This document shows positions 1 through 56,300 of a stretch of DNA of 64,000 nucleotides, one piece after another. The notes below the pieces were generated by a model. The model had not been told where the DNA came from. It searched no databases and saw only the letters and a list, made by a program, of their open reading frames with translations. The stretch is from Trogon surrucura (lineage: Eukaryota > Chordata > Aves > Trogoniformes > Trogonidae). The translations under genes were made by a program, and so were the position numbers. The stretch covers positions 173,194,412-173,258,411 of the forward strand of contig CM036617.1 in the NCBI GenBank assembly GCA_020746105.1, in the 5' to 3' direction. Numbering within the stretch: the first letter of the stretch is position 1; each line of letters opens with the position of its first letter.

Positions 1-3000
1 TGCTTGCCGCTATGTGGCATGGGTTGTTGCAAGTCTTTAAACTTATTTTTAGGTGGTTACTTGCAATTTGACTTTTTTTCTAAGTTAATTTTTTTTTTTT
101 TAAAAAGGGAGCTTTTCTTACTATATAAGGGAGACATTCCTGAAAAATTCCGTTCCACACTGCAGCAAGGAATTCTTTTGTGTATCTACAAGTTATGAAC
201 CATTTATCAAATTCTAAAAGGCTGCCAGTCATTATGCACTGGGGCCATAAATTTATATAAAGTATGTGCTTTTGTGAAAAGCTTCCTGTAGACTGTTACA
301 TTCAGTAGAAATGACAAGAAAAAGATCTAGCTTCTCCTACATGGCAGAGCATAAGTTGTATGTGCAATGCATGTTTTCTCAGATGAAAGTTAAGTGGTGT
401 GAATATAGACTATGCAACTTTTATACAATTAACTTTTTTAGCACTTGGAAAAAAACTACATTTCATATGAGGAAAAAAAAAAAAAACAAAGAAAAAAACC
501 CCAACCCTACCTTCATGTTAAAACTGACATTCAAAGTGTTCCTTATCTATTTAAGCAATAAGTCTAAGTGAATTTGCCTCTTAAAGTTTGAAAAGTGATT
601 CTCTGTATGTATCTGAATCCATCTTCTTTCTCCCCAACACCTCCTATTCTATTTTTGTGGTTATGTAAAAACTAAAGGGAGAAAAGAAAAAGTAAATAAC
701 TTGTCCTTAAAACATAAAAACATATAAAAGAAATCTTCCTAATGGAAACAAAGGTTGGAGGGGGGAGAGGAGGAGAGGTGAAAGAAGGAAAGAGAAGGAA
801 AAAGCCCTTGCCATTTCAAGTTCTACTGGTTTTGAACTGAGTTGCAGCAATTCTACGTAAATACTCCAGTTGTTTTCGACTGTGTACTGGTTTCTGGAAA
901 ATCTGAAACTTGGAAAGATTTTTCTATTCTTTTAGACTTTGAAAATTTGGGGAACACTTGTATATATTTTAAACTACTGATTTTAAATCACTTAAAAGAA
1001 AATGAATGTAAACTTAACACTGAATAAATGTGGGAGGGCTTTGGGGTTTGTTTTGAAAGAATAAAATCCAGAATGATAACTAAATGTTGGCTAGCGTGCT
1101 CTTTCATTTCTCTTCCACTTGTGTAAGTGCATACAGTATAAAATAAAAACTGCTGTGAACTTGAACTTATAGGAGTTATTAAAAGTTCCTCACAATTTAT
1201 CCACTGTGCTTAGAACTCCACATTAGCTCCTTTGACAGAGATTTAATTAATTGCTTTTCTCCAAGTAGGAAATCTTGCAAATAACAGTTAAGTGTGTTTG
1301 TATTGTGACGTTGCACCTTATCACACTGAGCTATGCAAGGCTCCTGAAAAGCGTGTGGGTTTTTGTGGTGGTGGCATTTGAATGTTTACACATGCATAGC
1401 CCTGTACTCCTGTAATTCTTGCACTGAATGAGTTAATTATATTAGAGGTGCTTCAGTATTTGGGCAGAAAAAAGGGTGACCAAGGAGTACATCTAGCTGT
1501 TAAAGCCTGGCTGAGTAGGTCTCTTCTGATCTTTTTGTACAAATTGTAGTTGCTCCTGTGGCGTTCTGGGAAATGGGAGTGCAATGGTAATGCCATATTG
1601 TGGCAACTCTCGTATTTATATATACATGTGAATATATGAAAATATGTACTATCCATATTTGCAACTTAAAAAATTAACTTGGTTTCATTGCAAGTACCAG
1701 CAAAAAATTCATGGTTTATGTGAAGCCCTAAAAGGTTTTAGAATTGCAGCAAAGCGATGTGCAAACTTTGCTTTTGCATGTCTTTTATCTTTCAGTGTTC
1801 AGTTCTGTTATGATTCATCACCAGAAAAGCAAAGTATCTAGAAATGTGTCAACTATAATTGGGTGTGTACATAAAGCACTGATTATTTTATTCTCTTTTT
1901 TAAAAAAAAAGAGACACTGAGATTATAAATTGGATTTGGTTGCATATTGGGGTCAGCTCAATGTAAACTTTCAGCTTTCTTCTTTCTAGTTGCATTTTGC
2001 AGTTGATCACATATTTTCATTACTACAGCAAGAATGAATTTTGACTTTCACCTCTAAACATGGTTTTTCTTTGCATGGACAACATGAACCTAAAGGGCGA
2101 AAAATGCATAAAGGATTAAGAAGCAATCCTTAAAATACTTTCCTTGAGTAAATTGGAGAAGCATTGTTAGAAAGTAGGCAAAATCACTTAAAATAAATAA
2201 GAATAAAAATAAATACGAATAGAAAGAGAAATAGGGACATATTAATAGTATAGTAACAGTATATTTTTCATGTATAAAACTGTTTTTTTTACAGTTAATG
2301 TTGATAATGGAAATTATTGCTGGCAGCATCATTACCCTACAGACTTTTGTATTTAGTGCCTGTGGTTAGCTAAGATAAAATCTTTACTGTTACAGCAGAA
2401 CGCTTCCTTGTTGGCCTTGTGCACCAAAATTTACTTCAGCCTGCTTATTTCCCTGCTAGGGAATAGCCTGGCTTGGCTGTGACTGGTTGCTAAAGGAACC
2501 TCGTTTCCTTGGCAGGATAGGGGCCACAGCTGAATATAGATTCAGAGTTTTGGCTTAGAATTTCTCTCTCTGGGTTTACTCCTCTCCCGTGCTCTTCAGA
2601 TATAGAGTCAGATACAGTTACTCGCCCTTTCGGTGCAGGTCTCAACTTCTTCCCTCTGTCATCCCTGGGGTGGTGGCAGCTGGGCTGGAACGGCAGCATC
2701 GGAGATAACCACAGTCTGAGTGTCGTGGTGGCTTCAAGAGAGAAACCTGCCTAAGGATGGGGAGAGGATACTGTGTGAGCACAGGCAAGAGGGAGTCCAG
2801 AGGGAGAACAGGGAAGACACTTGTGGCTATCCCAGGGAAAGGAGAACTTCAGATCATGGCTTGTGTCTCTATGTCACACTCATTAGTTTAATGCAACTGC
2901 TCATTGCTTTTTTTGCTTGTGGTTTCTTGAAAATGACATCTCTGCTTTAAGTTGGCCTGTCTTCAAAGTTAAGCACTTGATGCTAGCAAAAATTTCTATC

Positions 3001-3385
3001 TTGGAGATCAAAGTGAGATCACTGAAGAATTTGTCCCTTTGTGTCTAGTAACACCAAATCTGGATTCATACTTAGTTATGATATTTGGCTTTGGATTTTT
3101 AGTTCTGTATCTGTAAAGTACTTGTAAGCCAGTTCGCTTAACATGTCGGAGTTACCTGTTAAGAATTATCGTTTACTCCTCCCAGTCTCCTGTTGTCCTT
3201 CCAAAAGCCTGGCATTGGCATTGCTGGCTGCCAAGCCTCTGCTCAGACCAAGTATCCATTAAAACGCAGTAACTGCTCCCTCCCACTAATACCCAGTAAG
3301 TTTACTGGTGAATCCAAATCCATAGTAATTAGCTCTGATCTTTCTAATAGTGAGCAGACTCATAATATCTTTTATTCCTTGCCAG
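1..3385 (+). other. POC1B intron upstream of the first visible exon
   Basis: No exon of the missing POC1B N-terminus (a GHK-type opening of WD1) was found on the + strand here. The stretch is AT-rich, with A-rich patches at about 473-500 and a G/A-rich purine patch at about 757-800. In human, the coding exon of GALNT4 lies inside the 5' part of POC1B. The first kilobase here could therefore be GALNT4 3' UTR, but no coding sequence of that gene is seen. Confidence 0.55.
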
Positions 3386-45850
<42,465 letters not shown>

Positions 45851-45912
45851 GAAGAGTAAAAGGTGAAAACTAACTGTATTGATAAGTATGTTTCATATAT
45901 TCACAACGAAAT

Positions 45913-45918
45913 AATAAA
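45913..45918 (+). promoter_or_regulatory. Candidate poly(A) signal AATAAA, proximal
   Basis: Canonical hexamer 63 bases after the POC1B stop codon. It is the nearest of several in the 3' flank. Confidence 0.5.
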
Positions 45919-46057
45919 TGTTACTTCACTAGATTTTGCTATAAGCAAAAAAAAAAAATCATCCTATTGTAACAAGTCAATGTAATAAAAAACGAAGAAA
46001 AAAAAATACAACACATTTTGAACATTGGTAGCAAGCAGATATTCTGGTTATATATTT

Positions 46058-46063
46058 AATAAA
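46058..46063 (+). promoter_or_regulatory. Candidate poly(A) signal AATAAA, distal
   Basis: Canonical hexamer about 208 bases after the POC1B stop codon, followed by AAGTGTAGC. It is an alternative to the proximal signal. Confidence 0.4.
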
Positions 46064-49000
46064 GTGTAGCACAGCCAAAACTAATGTTTTCTAAAATCAT
46101 TCCCATTGAACATTACAAGACTCTTATTTCAACCTAATAAGATCTTTGTATACAACTAAGCAACAAACTACCTATGTTTAGATGATTTCCAGTTGCTGTT
46201 CATGGAAGTGCTCTTTGCAGGTTTTTTTACTCAGGTAGGGGCTGTGAAAATAATGCTCTTTGTGCTAAGGTGACTTTACTCAAGCATGTAAATGAAATAA
46301 GACCTAATTACATACTCTGAAAAAGTAGTGACAGTTTCTCTGCATCTTCTAAACATTTCAGTGATGACTGTGAGATGTCGTCTAAAACCTTTTAGTCACA
46401 AATATGAAATTTAAGTCAGTTAAACTTTGAAACTATAACTGTGTCTGTGTGAATTCAGCTGCAAGACTGATGCAGCCAAGCACTTCTGCTTATTTTATTT
46501 CCATCAAAATTCATTTATCCTATTTGGAAAAAAAAAAAATCAGCTTCGTACTTCTGAAGAATAAATCTGAACCAAACACAAAATTATGCAAAATCTATAT
46601 CGTAAAGGCGAAAGATTCTCATCCTCCAAGGACTTCCACAGGTGCTCAAGCTGTGCATGCTATGAATGTCCCCCATCAGTTAATGCATTATGAATGAAGC
46701 CATAATTCAGGAGAGACTTTGCAATGTATGATGATTTTGGTTTTTAATAAAAAATCAATTTTATAAATATGACTGTAGATCCTGTTTATTAACAGAAAAC
46801 ATCTATGCTCCTTTATGTCTACCTATTTTTTTTTAAATGGCAGCTGCAGAACACCTGTTGAAAATCCACAATTAAAACTAGGTAATCATCCATTTCTGCA
46901 ACTTCACATTTTCTATGTTGAAAAATAGGACGCTTGAAATGGGGAGAGCATTTTAATCCAATTCTGCAACTGACTCTATATAGATAAAGCCCATTTCCTA
47001 GGCTCAACCTCATTAACATCAGTAGAGTTCAGCTTAAGTACAGAAGCTCACTGTGCAAATACTATTGCAGTTCAAGCCAAAGTCAATTTTTCTTTTATAA
47101 CTTTTCATTTTCTCTCATAGTAATCATCTTCAGATAGCCAGACGTCATCTCACTTGAATGGTACACTCTGAATTTTAGCAACAAGTGCTACATATTTTCA
47201 GCTCAGTCTCAAGTAGTGCTGTTTATCACAAAGAAGCTGTATCCTTTTACAAAAATTTTTGATGCAGCTATTTTTATGCAACATCCTAGCCACAGATTCT
47301 TTGTAAAAGGGTGATCTTATGTATTCCTATGGAAACAGTCTGACCTTTGATTATGCAATTGTTTATAATGCTATATAACACATAGTTATGTAAATACTGT
47401 CTTTTAGGTCAGATGTGCTTTACTTCATGCATTTGCAAATACTCTTGTGTTCTTGGCCTTTTCATGGCTCCATTAGAAGACCCAAAACCATGTACCTATT
47501 GAAATCCTCTCCTTATTTCTTGTTTTCTCTGAGTGGACTATATATATATATGTTTTAAATCTGTAGATTTTTTGTTGTTATTAAGCTTTTTCAGGATTGT
47601 TTATCAACAAGATTTGGAAATTTCTTTTACTTTTGTATTTTTTAATAAAAACCCTGCTGAAATTTTCCCTTCTGCCTTAGCTCCCATCACTAACCTTTCT
47701 TTCTTTTCAGTACCTATTATCTGGAGCATGTACTACTTAATCCAGTTTATTCCTCTGCTGTTCGTGAATCTAGTGAACTAACATAATATTTCCAAATTAA
47801 GATATGTTCTTGTCATTCTATTGGGTGGTCTGTTGATATTAAAACTCAACACGCATGACACTTGGGATGTCTGTATAACTAGAGATGGTTGGCTGAGAAC
47901 AGTGTGGAGGTATTTTTCTCATGCTGTGATGGCTCTCCCTAAAACACAGCCACGACCAGCTAATGTGATGTTTCTTTTAAAGGAATATTGATGTGGGCTG
48001 GTTATCTCATTCTCCTGATCCATATAATTTCAAATATAGCTATGGAATAGAAAAACTTACTATAAAAGCACCTGGAGAGGCTGGTTAAACTCTCAGAAGC
48101 ATTTACTCAAAGGTTTGTGCTCTGGAAAATAACTGGTGACTTGACTAATTTGAATTATCTTACAGAGCTGGAGGAAAATGACTGCTGTTTAGCCTTAGCT
48201 GAGCTTCTGCACTGTGTGAAAAAATAATTGCACAGGTCTTTAAGTGATTATGAAAAGTATATCTGTATTGCAGACTGCAGTGAAATACTGAGAATCCATA
48301 CTTGTTCTAACGAGCTTAATCACGTACCTGACGCGGTCCAGCTTTCCTCAAGCTAAGTTATCCCTCTGATAGTGAATATAAATAGGCCACCCTGCTGGAG
48401 AATGACTGCTGGCGTCATCCAGGCCAGCTACTGCAGAAATGGCTCAATTACTTATTAAAAAAAAAAACAATTAAAAAAACACCCCAAAACCCCAAACCCT
48501 ACATCCGAACAACATGCAGTAGATCCCCAAGGTTTGTGGGGGAGAGAGAGAAGGTGACAGCAGGAATAACCTCTGCTGCTGGTGTCGCTGGGAAACTGTC
48601 TCTGGAGGAACCCAACTTCAAATTCCTGAAATGTCAGAGCATTATGCAGTAGCTCAGCAACTCGCTATACGTGCTTCCGCAGACGTTTTGAAACAAAAAC
48701 ACTCTTCCAAATTGAAGGAAATGCTGTCAGTTACTACTGTCTTAAATTTTCTTTGTATTTCCAATCAAAGTTTAGTGGGGTTTTAATGGATTTATTTTTC
48801 TTGGGCATTGCGTAAAGCATGATACTGATGCAATAAAGGTATTTTTCTCAGTTTTTCATTTTGGATGGCAACATTAGAGGTTCCTGATTATCAGCGTTGG
48901 GACAGATGCCGAAAGGCTAAATGTTGCAACATTGCACTTTAAGATACTTTTTCTTTTGATCTGAACTTGGAGGTTTTTGAATACCAGGGCAAAATCTGAC

Positions 49001-49766
49001 TGAAACATCTGTTTATGCCAATAATCTGTTGTGTTTTATGGACGAACCTGACAACTCAAACTGTATTCTGAGTTTTCTGGAGTTTGTTTCATTTTTTTTG
49101 ATTTGGGGTTTGTTGGTGGTTTTTGGGATTTTCTTTAAATACACCACTACATTCTCAAAAAATCTTCACTATTTACTTTTTACTACTGACATATTTTTTA
49201 CACACATGTTTTTGGAAAGCCAGTCCCGTCTTTTGGGGATTGTTGTTTCTCACTTTTACACGTGTAAGATAGTATTCATTGTTTAGTTGTAATTATATTT
49301 ATGACAAGAAACTTAAGCTGTAGTTTTAAATTTTGATTAACCTAATCTTCTGGGTGAGGAAATTGTGGTAGAGTAGGTTCTTCTCACCATTTTAAAATGG
49401 CCTGATCAGATCCCTGTAGCGTGAGGGATTTGAGAAATGCAAGTTCCCGCTTTTATTCATTCATATTTATTTAAATAAATAAGTATGCTGTACTATTTTT
49501 AGGTTAAACTTTTTTTTTTTCTTCCTATGAATCTTATTATAGAGTCACTGAATGATTTTCATTGCCAAATCACAGCACAAAACCACTCTTCGTTTTCTTA
49601 CCAAGCAACAGTAGCTGCGACGTGAATGTATTTCCAGGGCCACAGCTTTATGTAACCTGTTTACCTTGTAAGACTTGTAAAAATCAGTAATTCTGTTCTC
49701 TTTGCCCCAAACAATTAATGAATATGTATGTTCACATTGGATCCAGGAACAGTATGTTTTTGTCAG

Positions 49767-49783
49767 AGTGCCCCCTCAGGGAC
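49767..49783 (-). promoter_or_regulatory. CTCF-like motif
   Basis: On the minus strand CCTGAGGGGGCACTCTG contains the AGGGGGC core followed by ACT. Positions before the core fit the CTCF consensus only partly. It is a weak single match. Confidence 0.2.
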
Positions 49784-52700
49784 TTTTGCACGCTTCGGGT
49801 GCATAATACAATTGAAGCCATTTCTTTGTGAGAAAATAGGTTAATGACTTGCCAAAAGGCAGATGTTAATTGGAGAAAGTGCATACAACTCCTTTTCTTT
49901 ACAATGTATATGGATTGCTTTTGTTATGACTCGAATCCAAGAACAGGTGCAATTTCAATTGACTCAGCTAACAGGATGTGCTGAGTACACTCCTCACCAA
50001 TTTCACCAGAAATTTTAAATCCTGCAGAAAAGAAAAAAAAAAATTTCTAAACTAGTCAGTGAGTGATAACCTGCATTTATTACCTGTTACAGAACATATT
50101 TATAACTTCGTATTGTACTTACACTTAAGCATCTGAATAGTATGACAATAAGGTCTTTGATTATTTACCATTGTTGAAAAATTTTTACTGGGGAGCACCA
50201 AGGAATGTTATACAAGAAAAATTGTGCCATCCCTTCTAAAGATTTCTTCTGTAAGATAGTCAGCAGCTCTAGGCAAGATACCACTAGTGTATTTTTAAAT
50301 GCAACTTAAAACAGAAAAAAAAATGTTTATTTTCACTAACACATTTCCTGCCATGAAGCTACACAATCAGATTAAGGTCTTCACCTGGCCTTGCTTCATT
50401 TTCCCTGTCTTCAGAAGCAAAAATTAACAAAAAACAAGTGAAAAAAAAGTTCTGGGTGTGTCAGGATCAGAAGAGCTTCTGTCTGATAGTTTTAATCGTT
50501 TGATTCCAAAGGTCTCTGGGGATTTCTAGGCTACTCATACAAGTCCAGTGGAGCAGGAACTCAGTTTGAATCCACGTTCCTAACCTAACCTTGTCCTTTA
50601 AAAGTCATTTTCTCTCACCTGAGAAGGGCTGAATAAAAAATTCATCTGTCTGAATGGTCTAGACCAGTGCAGGAACCTCTAGTTCAGGAATCTCTTGGGA
50701 GCTTTGGCATTAACATGGGTACTGAGTCTCTTGGTGACTGTGGTCACATGAATTTCCTACGCTTATAGCCAGGGCCTGGGCATCAGAGGGCTCAGAGCAC
50801 TTGCCGAGGCAGAAGTGAGTTAAGAAGAAATGCTGAGGGTCTCAATGCCATCTAAATATAGTATTCTCCAAGTCAGAGCAGTGACAAGGTTTCTAAGTCC
50901 CTTTATGGCCTATGCCCTTACAGACCTGCATAAAACAGAGGGACCCAAGTTTTCTTCAAAGCTGCTAAAGGAAGCAATTGCCAGAAGAGAAGAAGAAAAG
51001 ACAACCATTACAACTTTTTCACCCTTTTGTGCTCTGTATTGTAATGAATTAGTACCTTTGTCTCAAGTTTTTTCCTACTCCTAATCCCCAGAGGAAATCT
51101 CTGCTCCTTTTAGAGAGTGAAAGCCTTAGGACAAAGAGAAAGGAGCAGGAACTGCCAGTCTCTGTGCTACAGGGTGTCACTGAAGCCTTTTCTGGCCACA
51201 GGGGTGGAAGCCAAAGGCTTACAGTGCTTATTCCAACACCTGTATCAAATGTCAATTATCAGAAGATTCAGAAGTAGATTTATAAGATTCAAAAGCAAAG
51301 CATGTTTACAGCTATCTGCTGGTTATTGGGACTTTATGAACAAGTGTTACAGAGACAAAAGTCTGGGAGGGTCAAAGCAGTAAAATCTTTGATCTGATTT
51401 CTTCTAAGACAGATTCAGGTGAGCCACGTGCAAAGGGTCCTGCTGCTTTGTGCTACCTTCATCTCACACATCTCAAAAAGAAACATGTAAGGTGCAATGC
51501 GCTTGGGTGGTATAAAGGACAGAATGCTCGTGGCAGAAATTCGTCCTTATGAGAGCACGCATCAAACATTTTTTAATCATTCTTTTTATTTTTTCACCCT
51601 ATGGTACACGCTGGGAGCACAAGACCCAAGATGCTTGCTAGAGCCTAAAAAGAGCAATTTGAAAGAGAAAGATGAGATGGTTGTTGATGGTTTCTGACTA
51701 TATCCAAGTTCTCCACTGATTACTGGGGGTAATCTGTTAAATTAAGTGATGCTACACCTAAAATATTATGTGAGGAAAAGCAAAGTTTAGCTCTTAATCT
51801 GTAAGACTTGAAAATTCTTGTACTTCACAAAACCAGCTTTCACTTCTAAGAAAGTTTTACAAATGTAAATGCCAATAACTTTTCATTTAAGAGTGAGTGT
51901 AATCAGGCAGAGCATAGTAGACTATAATATTTGATTGTATGCAACCATGCTGAGTGGTTTCGGTCTGCGCTGATGTCTCTCTACAGCTTCACTGCTGAAA
52001 CACTGAGCTTTTGTGCAGCTTCTGCAATCTATTCAGTGTAGACCTCGCCTATAAATAGCTGCATTATTGAAAGACTGTGAGAGGTTCATTAGGGAAGTTG
52101 TGACAGCCTCGTTCGAGCCAGGGCTGATGCAGTACCACTCCAAGTCACCGAAGAGTTTCAGCATGTGGGTAACACTAGGCACAAAGATGGGCTTTCGGCC
52201 ATGCAGCAGAGGAGATACCCCCCAGTCATCCCCCTCCACCACCCTGACTGTGGACTCTCACAAAGTACACTGCACTTCTTGCTGGCTCTGGGCACAGGGA
52301 TTTCTTTCTGAACAAAAGCACATCATGCAGGAGCTCATGGTCACGCCAGTCTTGTCCCAGTGCGGAGCCAGGATGCAGCCAGGGCGTATGCTGGGGGCCG
52401 GGGCTGCAGGACATCCTGCCCCCTGTACCTACCCGCCAGTGCAGACGCAGCCAGGGGGATTAGTCATCTTAAAATCACACGCGGGCATAAGTGCTTTGCT
52501 GACTCAATAGGAAGTCACTGGCTGAAATCAGTGGGACTTCTCACATGATTGAAGTTACATGCTGAAAATGCCTTAATCTTGTGCAGTGTATTCACATAAC
52601 TTGGGGGCAAAGGGAGAAAATTTGAATAGCAGCTGATGGCTGTTTTCTTTCAAAGGTACGTGGAAAACAAATTTGCCATTATAACTTGAGCTTCTGGTTA

Positions 52701-53378
52701 GTTTAAATGGGTACTTTGCTATTTATTTCACAGCTATCTGAATTACAGCCTCCCACTTCTGGCTCTGGTGCTCAGGTAGATGAAGTATGTAGGACTAAAT
52801 CCCCAGCTTGTATGGAGACCTTATCCTACAGCCTTTTGGGTACTTCTTTGGGAGAGGTGCTAGAATGAGAGAAGTTGCCAGAATCATTCAAAACCATAAA
52901 AGAGGACGTATCCCTCATTTTGGTTTTTTTTTCTTTGAAAAAAGAAAAGTGCTCTCAGCTGTTCCAAGTTGTGTGTGTGTTTTCCACATTTCTCTCTTTT
53001 CTCTAAATGCTCAAGTCAGTCATTTCAGAGTGAGAGAGTTATGCCCTTGTTACATAATCTGACTACTGGGAGGGAATTATCCAGATTTTTCTGTCTAATG
53101 GATTTGGGAGGAACAGGGAGGAATACAAAACTAACAATCTGTAATATCTGAAAAATGTTATTCAGAAAGAAAAAAAAAAGATAGGTACAATAAAATGGCT
53201 CTATCCTCACCCAGCATTTTACCATTACTTTTACATTTGTGTACATTGTAGGGCAACAAAGCTGAGCCTTCAGCACTCATGAAGAAACAAACTGAAATGC
53301 CCGAGATATCATTTTTAAGATTTGCTCCACATAAGCAATCACAAAACTACATACATAGCTATGACACACCCAGATTCT

Positions 53379-53396
53379 TTATTATTATTATTATTT
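53379..53396. repeat. (TTA)n short tandem repeat
   Basis: About six TTA units in the intergenic region. Confidence 0.85.
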
Positions 53397-56300
53397 AAGT
53401 AATGACTATGCCATAAGACACACTGGCTGGGAGGTTTCCAACAGCACAGGTTTTTGTCAGAGAATGCCGATTTGTCGTAAGCACAATGTTTTGCAGAAGT
53501 GTCTCTGTTTGGATGAACTTCCGATGAAACACAGGCAGGTTTCCATCACAAGCCCGCCCGATTTCCTGCCAGCTTGTCTGGCAGCTCTCCAGGCTCCACG
53601 GCTCCGGGACGGCTCTGGACTGAACCTGTGATTCTTCCTGACTTTTTTTTGGTTTTTTTTTTTTTTGTAAATTAGAGGGAAGAGGCCTTGGGAGATACAC
53701 ACATTGCTTCTGCCTGGCACAGCCCAGTCCCTTGGTTTGTTATATGGGAGAACCAGAGCAGCTTTTCTCCCTTCCAGAGAAGCTGCTCAGCTTAAACTGC
53801 TCTGCAAGTGACATAGTTTACATACCACACTGAATTTCCTTTCTGAGTGTTTTCAGGAGACCTCCTGATGCCTCTTCTATTTTCTAAAATGCCTAATTGT
53901 GTTGCAGTTTCTCTACTAACAGTGCCCTTTCATTTCAGTCCTTCCCTCGTTTCTCCCAGGACAGTTTCTGGTACAGAGGCTGCATCAACCTCTCTAGTGT
54001 CTCCTGGGTGCTTATGGCTGCTGGAATTGTGGACATGAGGTGGCTTTTTTGGACCTCAGGTTCAGAGATATACTCTAGAAGGCTGCCTTGGTGGCTGCCT
54101 CCTTGTGCTTTTGCTGCTGCTCCCCAGTTTATCTGCTCCATCTTCCCTTTCAACCAGAGATATTTCTCTGCACTTCAGTTAGAATCACCTGGGGGGTGTC
54201 GGTTGATTAATTTTTTTCTCTTTAATGTGGGGCTATATGAGGGCAGGACATTGCGCAGGCATGTGCCTGGGATCCTGGGGGCTCAGTAGGTGAAGCAAGC
54301 TGGGGAAGGCAGGTAACTCCGCTTTCACCTCAGGACTCATGCTGTAGGCAGTGTCAACTTTATCTACTTTTGTACTCCAACCTCTAACAACCTCCTATAT
54401 GTTTTCTTCCTTCAGCCCATGTGTTTCATCAGTATGTTAATTGTGTCTGTGTACTTGGTTTAACTTGGCTTTGAAAAGCATCTGACTGAGAAGAAACATT
54501 TGGCCAATATTGAGAAGATTTGGTCAATTAAGCTCTGGAGTTGATTTGATCTTGGTGTTACCAAACAACAGAATCCATCTGTAAGCATCATTTTAGTATT
54601 CTCTTTAAGCATTAGAGTATCTCATTTTTTCCAGTCCTCTCAGTTTTAATGATATTTTTTCATTCAGGAAAGCCACTACATCCAAAAGTAGATTGTCCAA
54701 GAGGCTAGCACTGCCAAAAAAGTATTGCTGTCACAGCATGCCCAGAAGCTATAGAACGAATGGGCAAAGAAAAGGATGTGCCCCAGTGTCATTTTTAGGT
54801 GATGCCCTGACGAGCCCTGAAACCTCCAAGGAAGAGACTTTAAATTTTAGGGGCGTGAGTGGAAGAGGCAACTCTAGCAGAAGCTGAATGCAGGCAGAGA
54901 GAGTGAGAGTGAGAGGACAAACCTAAGCCCCATTCTGCTTAAGTACAGTCTCTGATAATTAGGTTGAATTGTCTCTCCAAATGCACCCACAATCTCTGCC
55001 TCCTTCTGCACTAGTTCTTTGTCCCACCTATATTGTCCGTCCTACTTAAGCCCATCAGTCCTTTACTTATCTCTTCTTCTCTGTGTTTTCAGCCTCTCTT
55101 CTCTCTTGTCCTTTTCCTCTGAAAAAATATTTTGCAGCCTACAATTAGTGCACTTGGCTGAAGTCTTGTTGGGCATATCAGGAAGTTTTCTGGATCACTC
55201 ATGGGTGGAGTTTCCCAAAAGCATCAATTTGGTATTAATGTTGTACAAACAATGGGCCTGCCAAACCCTGAATAGTGCAAGCCAACCTCAAAACGTTGTG
55301 CCTCCTCGCAGATTTCTCTCGTGGGTTACCTCGGACAACAGAGATACCATGACCTCCACATTCAGACAGCAAAATTGGCCACAGGCATAACCTCAGCATG
55401 TGCTGGGAGGAATCTGCCTTATGTTCACTCGTTTCTCTTGATCAGCCTGAAGCGTCAGTACCAACACTGTCTGATAGATGCCTGTCCAAGTGACCATTAA
55501 GATGTCATGGTGGGTAACAAAGAAGTGCAGGCACATTTTCTAAGTTGAGCGTGAATTACCAGGCTCATTTCTGCCAGCTGTCGTGGGATAACGAGCTGAA
55601 TAATTGTTTGCAGCAGCTATGGGATCAAGTATGAACCAGTACAGTGTCTTCAAGAGGATTTTTGGTAAATGTTACAGTTTATATAGCACTATGGCTTGAC
55701 ATCACTTAGCTCATTTGGGAGCCCTTAACTCCTGGTTAGAAAAGTGGTGGGCAAGAGCTCCTATAATTATTTCAACCATAGACTAGGAGTGCTACAAATG
55801 ACCCTCATTTCCTGTATTTTTTTTTGTAAGAGTCCATTTCCACAAATTTCCCAACATTTGAAAGTTTTCATGCTAGGTATCCTTTTTAGGATTAAATACT
55901 CTAGAAATTTTCAGCCTTTTTGAAGAATGAGATACTATATGAACCTTTCCTGGAAAGAAACCTTTGGACCTTTCCTGGAACCCTTCTGGCATCAGGAAGC
56001 AGACGGACAGCTGATGGGAGCGAACTAGTGTAGAAGACATGTCTCCTGACGACACAGGCAGGCAGCTCACTGTAAGCTATCACAAAGAATGACCCAGGCC
56101 TGCTGAAATGTGGATTCAGGGGGACCAAGATTAGCTCAGCATGGAGATTGAGGCTGGGGTAAGGAGACAGACGAGAAGATCTGAGAACAACAGGCCAAAT
56201 GGGGCTGGTATGAGACACTGAGGAGTTTGAAGCAGGACTGAGGATATTTGTAGTGTTGGGAGAAGTCAAGCTTGGGCCAACAGGACAAAATGACCCTGGT

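Larger units (their letters stand above)
45851..46085 (+). other. POC1B: Probable POC1B 3' UTR
   Basis: This AT-rich stretch after the stop codon holds three AATAAA hexamers, at 45913-45918, 45984-45989 and 46058-46063. Another lies further out at 46746-46751. Which one is used cannot be told from sequence alone. The first would give a 3' UTR of only about 80-90 bases. Confidence 0.6.

Noticed and set aside
3193-3385. Open frame continuing upstream of the first WD exon, as a possible alternative N-terminus
   Set aside because: It begins at TTG rather than ATG, has no WD similarity and is separated from the exon by a good acceptor. It reads as intron by chance.
53897-54289. 130-codon + frame rich in Trp, Phe and Ser
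   Set aside because: No family match from inspection, no ATG-linked context, and a competing minus frame overlaps it.
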